This document shows positions 6,491 through 13,737 of a DNA stretch of 43,750 nt, in pieces; the first letter of the stretch is position 1; every line of letters begins with the position of its first letter. The notes below the pieces were generated by a model that made no database searches, was not told the origin of the DNA, and was given only the letters and a program-made list of their open reading frames with translations. Where the stretch lies: the IMG/VR virus record IMGVR_UViG_3300031857_000404, positions 1-43,750 of that record; one strand, written 5' to 3'. The DNA is from a virus. The position numbers and the translations under genes were made by a program.

Positions 6491-6529
6491 CTGCGACCTG
6501 CCCAAGCGCAGCGGGGATCAACCTGGGCA
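6491..6529 (+). ncRNA. Pseudoknot leader RNA of the sliding-clamp gene
   Basis: CTGCG 6491-6495 pairs with CGCAG 6507-6511, with CCCC 6487-6490 and GGGG 6513-6516 extending the helix past a bulged C. The 11-nt loop ACCTGCCCAAG presents TGCCC (6499-6503) to GGGCA (6525-6529), directly before the GGAG ribosome binding site. Loop size and the TGCCC/GGGCA helix match the leaders at 1938-2030 and 2300-2382. The linker contains CAAC. Confidence 0.6.
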
Positions 6530-6545
6530 TATGGAGTTGTTACAC

Positions 6546-9083
6546 ATGGAACATTCAACGATTGACCTTGCGGCCGCAACCGAAACCCGCGCCGCCTTCA
6601 CTATCGAGCCCAAGGCCTTCGACCAGGCCGCGGCCTTCCTCGCCCGGCGCGTGATCGAGAAGCGCAATTCGATTCCGATCCTCGCCCATATCCGGATTGT
6701 TGCGGACCTGGCTGGCACCGTCACCTTGACCGCAACCGATCTGGACAATTGCGCCAGCATCACGCTTGCCGCCACGGTCGAAAGCCCCGGCGCGGTCTGT
6801 GTCGAGGGCGGCCCGCTCGCCGATGCCGTCGCCAAACTGGTTAAGGGCAAGGCCTGGGAAATCCGCTTTACCGCCTGCGAGAACAACCGCGCCAAGCTCA
6901 GCGCGGGCGGCAATCGCGGCACGTTCACGCTCAAAACCCTGCCGGTCGATAATTTCCCGGTCGTGGCAGGCCCTACCGATGGTGAAACCCTATCCCGGTT
7001 TACCGTGCCGGCGGCGCGCTTCCTGGCTGACCTGGCCGCCCTGGCGCCGTGTATGGGCAGCGATGAACGCTATTACCTGAACGGCATTGCCCTGCAGCGG
7101 CGCGAGCTGGGCGGGCGCGAACGGCTGGCGCTGATCGCCACCGATGGGCACAATATGGGCGCTGCCAGCCGCCCTATCCCGGCCGGCGCGGAATCGCTCG
7201 AGGATTGCATTATCGGCCGCAAGACCGTTGCCTTACTCGGCCATGCCGGCAAGCTCGCCGGGGACTGCGAGGCCATGGCGATCGAGTGCGGCGGCGGGCA
7301 GGCAATCGGCGGGGAGAACGCGCCCGGCCTGCGGATCAATGACCGCGCCCGCTTCGACCTGGGTGACATCACCATTACCGCCAAGCTGATCGACGGCACC
7401 TTTCCGCAATGGGAGCGCGCTTTCGAGGCGGGGCTGGCCCCTACCGATGGAGACGCCTGCCTGTTTCCTGAATTGCTCCCCGGCGCCCCGGTCGCCGCGC
7501 TCGAAAAGCTGGGCAAGGCGGGCAAGGTCGCAATCGACTGGCAACCGGCGCGCGAGGGCATGATTGGCAGCGTTGCCGGGGATCCGGATCTGGTATTCGG
7601 GGCAATGGCGGTGCGCGACGGCGGCGCGGGCAAGCGCGATATGACCTACCAATGGAGCGGCACGGGCGAAGCGCTGGACTACCTTACCGCCATGGCAGAG
7701 GCGCAAGGCCTGCCTTCGCCCGATGAAATCAAGGCGCGGTGCAAGGCTTTCACCCCGGCCGGGCGCGATCCGGAAGCCTATTGGGGCTATGCCCATTGCC
7801 ACGGCGCGCAACTGATCCAGTGCGGCGCGCAAGTCATGGGCTTGACCGTTTCGGGGCAATACAAGGCGACCGGCTGGCGCGAGACGGTCCAGGACTGGGA
7901 AGCGCTGTGCGACCGCGTAGTCGACCACCCGGCAGAGGAAGGCGCAATCGAAGGCTCCTATTCGATTGTGATGCCGCGCGAGCGTGCGCAGCTCGAACCC
8001 GAAAGCCGGATCATCGGCCCGGATGGGGTCACCTATCCGGTTGCCATGGGCGAGCGTGGCATTGCGTTCTCGAAAGAGCAGGTCCGCGCGCTGATCGGCG
8101 AATCGTGCTTTGAAACGATGGAAATCGTGCTGCCCAACGGCAAGCCCGCCTTTATCCTGCAATGGCTTTGGGAGCAGGGCGATAGCCGCTTTCTCACCGT
8201 GCGGCCCAACGGGCGAACCTATGAAGGGGCGCCCTATGTGACGCGGGCGGAAATCGAGGCCGGGCCGGTCGAAGCGGAGCCGGAAGCGGCCGAGGTGGAA
8301 GCGGTGGCGGTGGAATATGCTGCGCCTGCCAGCCAGAGCGGCGCTGAGAGCGATTGCGAGCCTGATCCGGCGCAGGAGTGCGAAACCGTGGCGGAAGCGC
8401 TCAGCGAGGCTCCTGCGGCAAATTCGGAGCCTGTGGATATTATCGCGCCGGTTGAACTTTCCGATGATAGCGTAAAGTTGCCCGCGCCGGACCCCATGGC
8501 CGAACTCGCCGCCCGCGTGGCGGCGCTCGAGGCCCGGCTTGCCGCCCCCCTACCGGCGACAACCAGCGAGGGGGCTATCCCGGCTGCGCAGGAGCGGCCC
8601 AAGCGCACCCCGGCGCATGAGCGCGCGGTGCGGCGGGCCTGGGCGGAGCGCAAGGCTGCCAGGCTGCAACGCTCGATTGCCGAGGATCACATGCGGATGC
8701 GCGAACGCCTGCAGCACGAATTGCTCAAGGAAGGCCGGGCACATGAACGCACTATCGCCAAGCGCCGCCGCTCTACCGCGCTCGCCCGCCGTCGCGGCAA
8801 GGACATGGCAACCATGGCGGCGATGCTCCGCGATGCCCACGCCCGGCTCGCCAGCACCGGCGACAGCGAGGCCATGCAGGCCCGGTCGATCGCCGAAAGC
8901 CAGGCCGCGGCGCAATACCTCAATGCCCGCGCCGCGAGCGAATCGCTGCTGATCATGCAGGCGAGGGCGGAACGCGAGCGGCTGCGCGCCGACAAGGCCG
9001 AAACCGCGCTTGCTGCGGTCCAGGCCCGCGCCGATGGCTGGCCGCCGGCGGTGCGCAATGTCAGCGTGCGGTTCGCGGCCTAG
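6546..9083 (+). CDS. DnaN-like sliding clamp with long C-terminal extension
   Basis: Residues 1-300 follow the bacterial beta clamp. NSIPILAHI (41-49) and LTATDLDN (61-68) mark domain 1. FTLKTLPVDNFPVV (127-140), YYLNGIAL (177-184) and IATDGHNMG (198-206) mark domain 2. DGTFPQWERAF (283-293) is the usual loop. A domain-3-like part is diverged or interrupted by about 200 residues. Beyond about 565 come an acidic low-complexity linker and a basic helical, probably coiled-coil, tail. At 845 aa it is more than twice the usual clamp length (about 370). The likely role is a phage processivity clamp or a decoy that recruits host polymerase. ATG 6546 is chosen over 6531 for its GGAG at 9-nt spacing and its place behind the leader pseudoknot. 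Confidence 0.85.
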   Translation: MEHSTIDLAAATETRAAFTIEPKAFDQAAAFLARRVIEKRNSIPILAHIRIVADLAGTVTLTATDLDNCASITLAATVESPGAVCVEGGPLADAVAKLVKGKAWEIRFTACENNRAKLSAGGNRGTFTLKTLPVDNFPVVAGPTDGETLSRFTVPAARFLADLAALAPCMGSDERYYLNGIALQRRELGGRERLALIATDGHNMGAASRPIPAGAESLEDCIIGRKTVALLGHAGKLAGDCEAMAIECGGGQAIGGENAPGLRINDRARFDLGDITITAKLIDGTFPQWERAFEAGLAPTDGDACLFPELLPGAPVAALEKLGKAGKVAIDWQPAREGMIGSVAGDPDLVFGAMAVRDGGAGKRDMTYQWSGTGEALDYLTAMAEAQGLPSPDEIKARCKAFTPAGRDPEAYWGYAHCHGAQLIQCGAQVMGLTVSGQYKATGWRETVQDWEALCDRVVDHPAEEGAIEGSYSIVMPRERAQLEPESRIIGPDGVTYPVAMGERGIAFSKEQVRALIGESCFETMEIVLPNGKPAFILQWLWEQGDSRFLTVRPNGRTYEGAPYVTRAEIEAGPVEAEPEAAEVEAVAVEYAAPASQSGAESDCEPDPAQECETVAEALSEAPAANSEPVDIIAPVELSDDSVKLPAPDPMAELAARVAALEARLAAPLPATTSEGAIPAAQERPKRTPAHERAVRRAWAERKAARLQRSIAEDHMRMRERLQHELLKEGRAHERTIAKRRRSTALARRRGKDMATMAAMLRDAHARLASTGDSEAMQARSIAESQAAAQYLNARAASESLLIMQARAERERLRADKAETALAAVQARADGWPPAVRNVSVRFAA

Positions 9084-9089
9084 CCCTAT

Positions 9090-9128
9090 CGGTGGAAACA
9101 GGGGGTGGGTTGCGCTCACCCCCTACCG
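9090..9128 (+). terminator. Hairpin after the sliding-clamp gene
   Basis: AGGGGGTG 9100-9107 pairs with CACCCCCT 9117-9124, and CGGT 9090-9093 with ACCG 9125-9128, separated by a one-sided bulge GGAAAC. No T-run follows. It sits seven bases after the clamp stop codon and so fits a 3' stabiliser or attenuator. It superficially resembles the hammerhead stem III but lacks the core. Confidence 0.4.
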
Positions 9129-9146
9129 TGGGTTACCATGCCCGCA

Positions 9147-9178
9147 CCGGATCAGCTCGCGCCGGGACCATGCAGAGC
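9147..9178 (+). ncRNA. Pseudoknot leader RNA before the gene at 9198
   Basis: CCGG 9147-9150 pairs with CCGG 9162-9165 across the 11-nt loop ATCAGCTCGCG. The loop GCTC (9155-9158) is complementary to GAGC (9175-9178), which abuts AACAGGAAAGG as in hammerhead copy 2. The hairpin stem is short, and no CTGATGA or GAA core is present, so this is the hammerhead-type 3' end without the catalytic centre. Confidence 0.5.
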
Positions 9179-9197
9179 AACAGGAAAGGTTGAGACG

Positions 9198-9518
9198 ATG
9201 CGTTGCGATCAATGTCAGCATTGGAATCTGTCCGACGAGGACCGCTGTTGGGATGCGAAAGCCGCCGGGCTGGGCATCTGCGAAGCTATCAAGGAAGGAT
9301 GGACGGTAGCCGACAAGGCGAGTTCCGGGCTCCCCCGGGACAATTCCATGCCTCTCGAATGGGAGGCGGAGAAGCCGGACCCAGCCGACCGCTACATGGC
9401 TGCGCGCGCATCCGCATTGAAAGAAGCCAAGGCGGTAGCATGGGACGGTAGCGAGTATCGCGCTTGGGTTTACACAACGGTCGACTTCGGCTGCGTGCTG
9501 TTCGAGGCCAAGTCATGA
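9198..9518 (+). CDS. Putative zinc-binding phage protein, 106 aa
   Basis: The start at 9198 is set by AACAGGAAAGGTTGAG. The N-terminus has MRCDQCQHWN, then RCWDA and GICEAIKEGW, and the C-terminus DFGCVLFE. This Cys pattern (C3, C6, C17, C27 and C100) recurs in small phage proteins thought to bind zinc. The precise function is unknown. It overlaps the ligase start by 4 bp (ATGA), so the pair is coupled. Confidence 0.7.
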   Translation: MRCDQCQHWNLSDEDRCWDAKAAGLGICEAIKEGWTVADKASSGLPRDNSMPLEWEAEKPDPADRYMAARASALKEAKAVAWDGSEYRAWVYTTVDFGCVLFEAKS

Positions 9519-10177
9519 CCGGCCTGGTCCAGCTCCTCACCGATTGGAAGGGCCCCCTCCCGCCCGGCGGCGCCATCTGCGAGCCCAAGATTGACGGCTT
9601 CCGCGCCGCCCGCTTCCCCGGGATCGACGGCAAGAACCGGCTCTGGACCCGCAACGGGTTCGAGATCCACGGCGCCGCGCATATCCTGCACCAGCTCGCC
9701 CGGATGGAACGCGAAGCGGGCGAACCGCTGTTCCTTGACGGCGAATTTCAGGTCGGGGGAACGCTCGCCGCAACCAAGCACTGGTGCGAGAGCGGCTGGA
9801 AGCTCGGCGGGGAGGCGGGGACTCTGCATCTGTTCGATGCTATGCCGCTCAGCCAGTGGCGCGCCGGGGGCACCCCTATCCCGCTCTACCAGCGCAAGGC
9901 CTGGCTCAAGGAACTGGTCGCGGCCTGCGCCGGCGAGGAGTGGGAATGGCGCGAGGGCAGCTGCGGGCGCGACGAGGGGGCTACCCCGGTTGTCCTGATC
10001 GAGGACGAGTGGGTGGGCAGCGCCCAGGACGTGCTCGCCGCGGCCTGCCGGATCTGGGCGGCCGGGGGTGAGGGCGTGGTGATCAAGGATGCCGACGCGC
10101 CTTATGAGCGCAAGCGCTCGCAGACGTGGCAAAAAATCAAGCGTGAGAATCAGCACAAGTGGAGGATGGCGGCATGA
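9515..10177 (+). CDS. ATP-dependent DNA ligase (minimal)
   Basis: Nucleotidyltransferase motifs of covalent ligases are visible. Motif I is EPKIDGFR (24-30), with K25 the predicted adenylated lysine. Motif III-like LDGEF follows at about 73-77. Motif IV GEGVVIKD sits near 189-196 and motif V WQKIKR near 208-213. At 220 aa it is a core adenylation domain without the usual OB-fold C-terminal domain, shorter than T7 ligase (359 aa). It would seal nicks during phage replication or repair. The start at 9515 is coupled by ATGA to the zinc protein; the longer frame from 9464 lies in that gene. It overlaps the next gene by 4 bp. Confidence 0.85.
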   Translation: MTGLVQLLTDWKGPLPPGGAICEPKIDGFRAARFPGIDGKNRLWTRNGFEIHGAAHILHQLARMEREAGEPLFLDGEFQVGGTLAATKHWCESGWKLGGEAGTLHLFDAMPLSQWRAGGTPIPLYQRKAWLKELVAACAGEEWEWREGSCGRDEGATPVVLIEDEWVGSAQDVLAAACRIWAAGGEGVVIKDADAPYERKRSQTWQKIKRENQHKWRMAA

Positions 10178-10455
10178 AGGATCGAAATCTCATGGAGTTT
10201 CGAGAGGGCGGCACCAATCTTGCGATCAACCGGCTCTCGCTCGCAATCGAGCGGCGGGCGTTTATGATCGGTGACGAGCTTTCAAAGGTCGCGCTCTTCG
10301 TTCGTATCGCCTGCACCCAGCCTTACCTCGCAAGGGGCGGTGACCACGGAAGCTGGGAATATCGCTGGGACATGATCTTACTCAAGCACGATCAGGCGCC
10401 GCCGCCGAGCGAGCACGTCTGGGAGATATTCTCCAAGTCGGAGCATGGCGCATGA
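10174..10455 (+). CDS. Hypothetical phage protein, 93 aa
   Basis: It starts in a 4-bp ATGA overlap with the ligase and ends in another with the next gene. The protein is mixed alpha/beta with a GSWEYRWDMI segment. No family is recognised. It is co-transcribed with ligase and may act in the same DNA step, but this is only positional. Confidence 0.6.
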   Translation: MKDRNLMEFREGGTNLAINRLSLAIERRAFMIGDELSKVALFVRIACTQPYLARGGDHGSWEYRWDMILLKHDQAPPPSEHVWEIFSKSEHGA

Positions 10456-10943
10456 ACCTCGACCTGTTCGACCCCAAGACCGCCAAGCGCTTCCGCGACC
10501 TTGCCGCCGAGGTCCAGCTTGCCCGCGAAACCGGCGCCAACCACGGCGTCGTGCTCGCCGATGCGGTTCAGGCGATGAAGCGGCTCAACAAGCGCGCCAG
10601 GGTGGTGCCGAACCATGAGCGGGTCGAGATTGTCCAGCACCGCGGGCCGACGATCGAGTTCAGCGGGCGGCTGCTCGCCAGCGACGAATTCGTCACGCGC
10701 GGCGATGATCCGATGCGGATCGAGATGGAGATATGGGAAAGCGCGGCCGGCGCCTTGGTCGCAGTCAGGAGCAGCGAGCCCGCTGAGCGCGAGGGGATCG
10801 AGATCGTCTGGGCGACGGTGATCGAGCCAGGGCCGGACCCCTTGGCCATGCACTGCGCGGTGATGGATGCCTTCGACTGGCAGGATCGCGCCCGCTCGAT
10901 GGCGCGCAAGCTGGGCTGGTCGCTCAGGGTGGAGGTGGAGTGA
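10452..10943 (+). CDS. Hypothetical phage protein, 163 aa, last rightward gene
   Basis: ATG 10452 overlaps the preceding stop. The N-terminal 60 residues are helical and basic. The remainder alternates beta strands (VEIVQHRGPTIEFSGRLL) and ends in a short helix followed by a beta strand. No family is recognised. It is the last gene before the junction at about 10944-11151 where the two arms converge. Confidence 0.65.
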   Translation: MNLDLFDPKTAKRFRDLAAEVQLARETGANHGVVLADAVQAMKRLNKRARVVPNHERVEIVQHRGPTIEFSGRLLASDEFVTRGDDPMRIEMEIWESAAGALVAVRSSEPAEREGIEIVWATVIEPGPDPLAMHCAVMDAFDWQDRARSMARKLGWSLRVEVE

Positions 10944-11151
10944 CCCCTACCGATGGAGCCGGACCCTACCGGCGAAGACTGGCGCGAACTGACGCTAACC
11001 CTACCCCGGTTTAGCATGACGCAGAGGTCATATAACGCCGGCTTTATGTCCCTATCCCGGCTGTCCGGGTACGCGGGGCGGCGCAGGTTCTCGCGAACCC
11101 CCCATGCGCCGCCCCCGCTCCGCTCCGGGGTAGAGTTTCCGCGAGCGAAGT
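10944..11151. other. Non-coding junction between converging arms
   Basis: No credible gene is present. The stretch carries four copies of the word CCCTAYC, three of them followed by CGG, including AACCCTACCCCGGTTTA, a word scattered through the left arm and nearly absent from the right arm. Its distal part forms the inverted repeat described at 11075-11115. Confidence 0.6.
11075..11115. terminator. Large inverted repeat, likely bidirectional terminator
   Basis: GGGGCGGCGCA 11075-11085 pairs perfectly with TGCGCCGCCCC 11105-11115, and GGTTC 11086-11090 pairs with GAACC 11095-11099 inside the loop. A second small hairpin (CCCCG/CGGGG, about 11113-11130) overlaps it. It lies where rightward early and leftward late transcripts meet. 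No T-tract occurs on either side, so it may be Rho-assisted or simply a barrier to read-through. Confidence 0.55.
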
Positions 11152-11946
11152 TCAGATCAGCGAATGGATCACGAAGTCCTGGGCATAGAGCGCCGGCTTG
11201 CGCAGCCCGCGCGCGAACGGCGGCTTGTCGAACACGCCCAGATAGGTCTTGGCCTGGCGATAGGTGGTGCTGTCGGGATCGAAGCAAAGGTAGATGATCC
11301 CGCGCCGCCCCAGCACTTCGCTCAACTTGCGGAAATCAGCCTCGAACACCGCCTCGGTCTGCCACCCCAGCGTGAAGTCGATCCGCCGCATGATCCGCCC
11401 CGGGGTCTCGTCAAGCACTCCCCAGCGGCTGAATGACAGGTCGCCGAGATCGGTCGCGCCCATCTCGTATTCGGGGTTGTAGAAGTTGCTCGGCACGATG
11501 GTTTTGCCCAGCACCAGCGAAGCCGCCTGAAAGTCGCCGGTGTGCCCGGTGATGTCGACCCGCCACCAGGTCGCGTTGTGCGTCGCGCCGATTTCGAGGT
11601 GCGAATGGTAGAGCCCGTCGTCGCGGGTGATCGAAGGGGAGATGAACGCCAGCGCGGTGCTGTCATAGGGCGCGGTGCCGTCGACCTCGGCCTGGCTCGT
11701 ACCCAGCCGCAGCCGGATTTGCGTTCCGGACAGGGCATTGGCCGAAACCATCGCCATGAAGTCGATCGCGCGCGATGCGGCGAACTGCCCGCGCACCCAG
11801 ACGTTGGTGTTACCGGTGCTTTTCCAGGTCAGCGCGATGGCTTTCTGGCGATTGAGGTGGCTCGCCGGGAACCCGGCGGTCTCGTTGCCGGTGGCGATCG
11901 TGCCGAGATCGAGCGGAACCACGAACAGCGGCTTGCGGATGGCCAT
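11152..11946 (-). CDS. Putative phage structural (tail-associated) protein, 264 aa
   Basis: Last gene of the leftward arm. The start at 11946 (MAIRKPLFVVPLDLGTIATG) is chosen over 12009 because the extra residues overlap the upstream gene. The protein is beta-rich with a jelly-roll-like middle (GLYHSHLEIGATHNATWW) and a C-terminal part that includes FTLGWQTEAVFEADF. I think it is related to uncharacterised tail proteins of alphaproteobacterial phages, but have no named family. Its place beyond the lysis genes suggests a late-acquired or accessory virion component. Confidence 0.6.
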   Translation of the reverse strand: MAIRKPLFVVPLDLGTIATGNETAGFPASHLNRQKAIALTWKSTGNTNVWVRGQFAASRAIDFMAMVSANALSGTQIRLRLGTSQAEVDGTAPYDSTALAFISPSITRDDGLYHSHLEIGATHNATWWRVDITGHTGDFQAASLVLGKTIVPSNFYNPEYEMGATDLGDLSFSRWGVLDETPGRIMRRIDFTLGWQTEAVFEADFRKLSEVLGRRGIIYLCFDPDSTTYRQAKTYLGVFDKPPFARGLRKPALYAQDFVIHSLI

Positions 11947-11953
11947 AGTGTTG

Positions 11954-12325
11954 TCAGCCCCAGACGTTGAACGCCGCGCTGCCGCGGCCCAGATCGACCG
12001 CGATCTCACCCACCAGCATGGCCCGGTCGATGTCGCGTTCGGTATCGGTATAGCGCACCACCGGCAGCGTGCCCGAATAGGTCAGCGCCAGCGCCTCGTC
12101 GGTGCCGGTCGCCTGCACCGTGAACCGCCGCCGCGCCGCGCTGAGCAGTGTCAGCCGTTCGTCGGCCATCGCTTGCGCGTCGGCGACCGCATCGAAGAAC
12201 GATTCAGCCGGATCCTCGCTCTTGCGGGCGAGCGCGCCGTACTGGCTCTCGACCGTGGCGTTCTCGGCCACGGCGCGGCGATAGGGCTCAAGGATGAACC
12301 CGATCCGGGCCGGGGTTGCTGGCAT
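11954..12325 (-). CDS. Hypothetical late protein, 123 aa
   Basis: The start at 12325 overlaps the stop of the small membrane ORF (TGATG). The N-terminal half is helical (PYRRAVAENATVESQYGALA) and the C-terminal half beta-rich. It precedes the 264-aa structural-type protein by seven bases, and the two probably act together. No family is recognised. Confidence 0.6.
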   Translation of the reverse strand: MPATPARIGFILEPYRRAVAENATVESQYGALARKSEDPAESFFDAVADAQAMADERLTLLSAARRRFTVQATGTDEALALTYSGTLPVVRYTDTERDIDRAMLVGEIAVDLGRGSAAFNVWG

Positions 12326-12462
12326 CAGTCTTGCTCCCGATCATCCTGAGCGTTGTCGAGGGGTGGGTCTTCGCGGAACGCCAGCAACACCATGATCAGC
12401 AGCGCGGCAATCACCGCGACGATGCCCAGCGCGATGGCCCATGGCGGAAGTAGGGTGGTCAC
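12325..12462 (-). CDS. Small single-pass membrane protein, 45 aa, GTG start
   Basis: GTG 12462-12460 overlaps the stop of the o-spanin-like gene by four bases, and its TGA overlaps the next ATG. The translation starts VTTLLPPWAIALGIVAVIAA, giving one transmembrane helix (about 8-30), and ends in a very acidic tail (EDPPLDNAQDDREQD). Coupled overlaps on both sides and the location in the lysis block make a real gene likely. Possible roles are a holin/antiholin-type peptide or membrane accessory. Confidence 0.6.
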   Translation of the reverse strand: MTTLLPPWAIALGIVAVIAALLIMVLLAFREDPPLDNAQDDREQD

Positions 12463-12755
12463 CGCCCGGCCCGCTCGCGCCAGGCCTTGAGACCATCGAC
12501 CTTGGCGCGGCAGTCGCCCCAGGCGCCGCGCATGGCGAGGGTGTAGCCCAGCATCATCGTGTCGCGCTGGCGCTGGACCGCCATGACCGTGTCCAGCGCC
12601 GCGGCCCAGTCCTGCGCGGGCAGCTCGGGCGCCTGGGGTTCGTCGGCGCAGGTGGCGAGTTCGGGCGGCGGCAGGCTGAGCCGCACCGGGCGCGGGCCGC
12701 AGCCGCTGGCCAGCAGCAGCGCGGGGGCGAGCAGCAGGATCGGGGTCAGGCGCAT
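12459..12755 (-). CDS. Rz1-like outer-membrane lipoprotein (o-spanin)
   Basis: The N-terminus is a lipoprotein signal (MRLTPILLLAPALLLASGCG) with lipobox LASGC and acylated Cys at 19. A Pro-rich stretch (LSLPPPELATC) follows, as in Rz1-like proteins, then a helical region with QRQRDTMMLGYTLAMRGAWG. It would sit in the outer membrane and meet the inner-membrane spanin in the periplasm to fuse membranes at the end of lysis. The gene follows the i-spanin candidate directly and is not embedded in it. Confidence 0.8.
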   Translation of the reverse strand: MRLTPILLLAPALLLASGCGPRPVRLSLPPPELATCADEPQAPELPAQDWAAALDTVMAVQRQRDTMMLGYTLAMRGAWGDCRAKVDGLKAWRERAGR

Positions 12756-12757
12756 GG

Positions 12758-13084
12758 TCAGTCCTTCCTCAGTTGGTCGAGCCCGGCCTTGAGCGGGTCG
12801 GCGGCGTTCTTCGCGGCATCGCGCGCGGCCTTGTTGCCCGCTTCGACTTCGGCGCTGGTCGCTTCGCTGGCCTCGATCGCATCGATCGCGGCAGCGCTGC
12901 TCACCGCCTCGACCTCGCGCTTCACTTCGGCCTCATGCTCGCGGATCAGCGAGCGGTCGTAGCAGCCCTTGAGCACCGCCAGCAGCGCGAGCACCGCCAG
13001 CGCGGCGGTCAGCCAGGCCAAAGGCTTCCGCACCCATTCGGGCAGGCCCCAGCGGGCGAACAAGGCGATAAGCGGGGTCAGCAT
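12758..13084 (-). CDS. Rz-like inner-membrane protein (i-spanin candidate)
   Basis: The start at 13084 (MLTPLIALFARWGLPEWV) is chosen over 13195, which runs into the upstream gene. One transmembrane helix (WLTAALAVLALLAVL, about 21-36) is followed by a long charged Ala/Glu/Lys coiled-coil tail, the pattern of i-spanins. It lies immediately upstream of the lipoprotein and should pair with it. The tail is shorter than in lambda Rz (153 aa). Confidence 0.7.
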   Translation of the reverse strand: MLTPLIALFARWGLPEWVRKPLAWLTAALAVLALLAVLKGCYDRSLIREHEAEVKREVEAVSSAAAIDAIEASEATSAEVEAGNKAARDAAKNAADPLKAGLDQLRKD

Positions 13085-13473
13085 GACGTGGTCTCCTTCG
13101 GCTTGATCCTCGGCATGATGCTGAGGTCGATTTCCGGGCAGGCGCCCGGCAGAATGATGGTTAGCGCGCGGCGACCGTGCGGCTTCTTCGTCCAATCGTC
13201 ACCACGCAGGTTGATCGCACGGCCGAGGAAAGCTGCCAGCGCACCGCACAGGCGCTGCACCAGCAGGTCGGCGGTATCCGCGTTCTCCGTCCACGGCACT
13301 GCGATCAGATCGATGTCGCGCGCCAGCGAGCCATGCACGGCGAGCGCGTAGCCGCATCCGCGCGCTGCCAGTTGCAGGCCCGGCAGCATCTCAGCAAGCA
13401 GGGTTTCGGTGAACGCGCGGGTCGCGCGCTTGAGCGCCGGGCAATCCTTGGCGGCTTCGAAGTGCTCACTCAT
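13078..13473 (-). CDS. Nucleotidyltransferase-like phage protein, 131 aa
   Basis: The central HGSLARDIDLIAVPWT (about 48-63) and C-terminal EIDLSIMPR recall a widespread phage family with a reduced nucleotidyltransferase signature (GS followed by DxD). Its biochemical role is unknown and the GS-to-DxD spacing is shorter than in classical nucleotidyltransferases, so catalysis is uncertain. It lies inside the lysis block between the membrane proteins, overlapping its neighbours by 4 to 7 bp. It could be an accessory gene carried with the cassette. Confidence 0.65.
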   Translation of the reverse strand: MSEHFEAAKDCPALKRATRAFTETLLAEMLPGLQLAARGCGYALAVHGSLARDIDLIAVPWTENADTADLLVQRLCGALAAFLGRAINLRGDDWTKKPHGRRALTIILPGACPEIDLSIMPRIKPKETTSC

Positions 13474-13715
13474 TCCCGGGGAGCCTCAGTCTCACCGACC
13501 GTGATATTGTGATGCGGCGCCTGCGGCTGCGCCTGCCTTGGCGTCCGCAGCAAGCCGATCAGCCCGCCGGTCACCGTGCCAAGCCCGAACACCTCGAGCT
13601 TGCCGATCAGGTCGGGCCAAATCCCCGCCGCCGCGATCGTTCCGAAGTAGACCATGACCAGCGCCGCCAGCGTCCACAGATAGGCGCGGTATTCGTGTCT
13701 GAGATGTTCGGTCAT
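13470..13715 (-). CDS. Two-helix membrane protein, holin candidate, 81 aa
   Basis: The start at 13715 (MTEHLRHEYRAYLWTLAALV) is supported by the gap after the upstream gene; the longer frame overlaps that gene. Two hydrophobic segments are visible (about 13-32 and 43-58), then a hydrophilic tail. Such a topology fits a class II-type holin or holin-like protein. It lies between the other holin candidate and the spanins. Confidence 0.6.
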   Translation of the reverse strand: MTEHLRHEYRAYLWTLAALVMVYFGTIAAAGIWPDLIGKLEVFGLGTVTGGLIGLLRTPRQAQPQAPHHNITVGETEAPRE

Positions 13716-13737
13716 GGTCCCCCCGGTTGCTTGCGGT

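Noticed and set aside
6481-6530. Twister-like ribozyme because of CCCAAGC in the loop
   Set aside because: The loop is too long and the other conserved twister bases (UAA, AUAAAAG-like stretch) are missing. The other leaders with the same fold lack CAAG.
9083-9198. A third hammerhead ribozyme before the gene at 9198
   Set aside because: GAAAC, a strong hairpin and the pseudoknot-plus-AACAGGAAAGG end are present, but CTGATGA is absent and the A15.1-U16.1 pairing and helix junctions do not fit. It is kept only as a pseudoknot leader.
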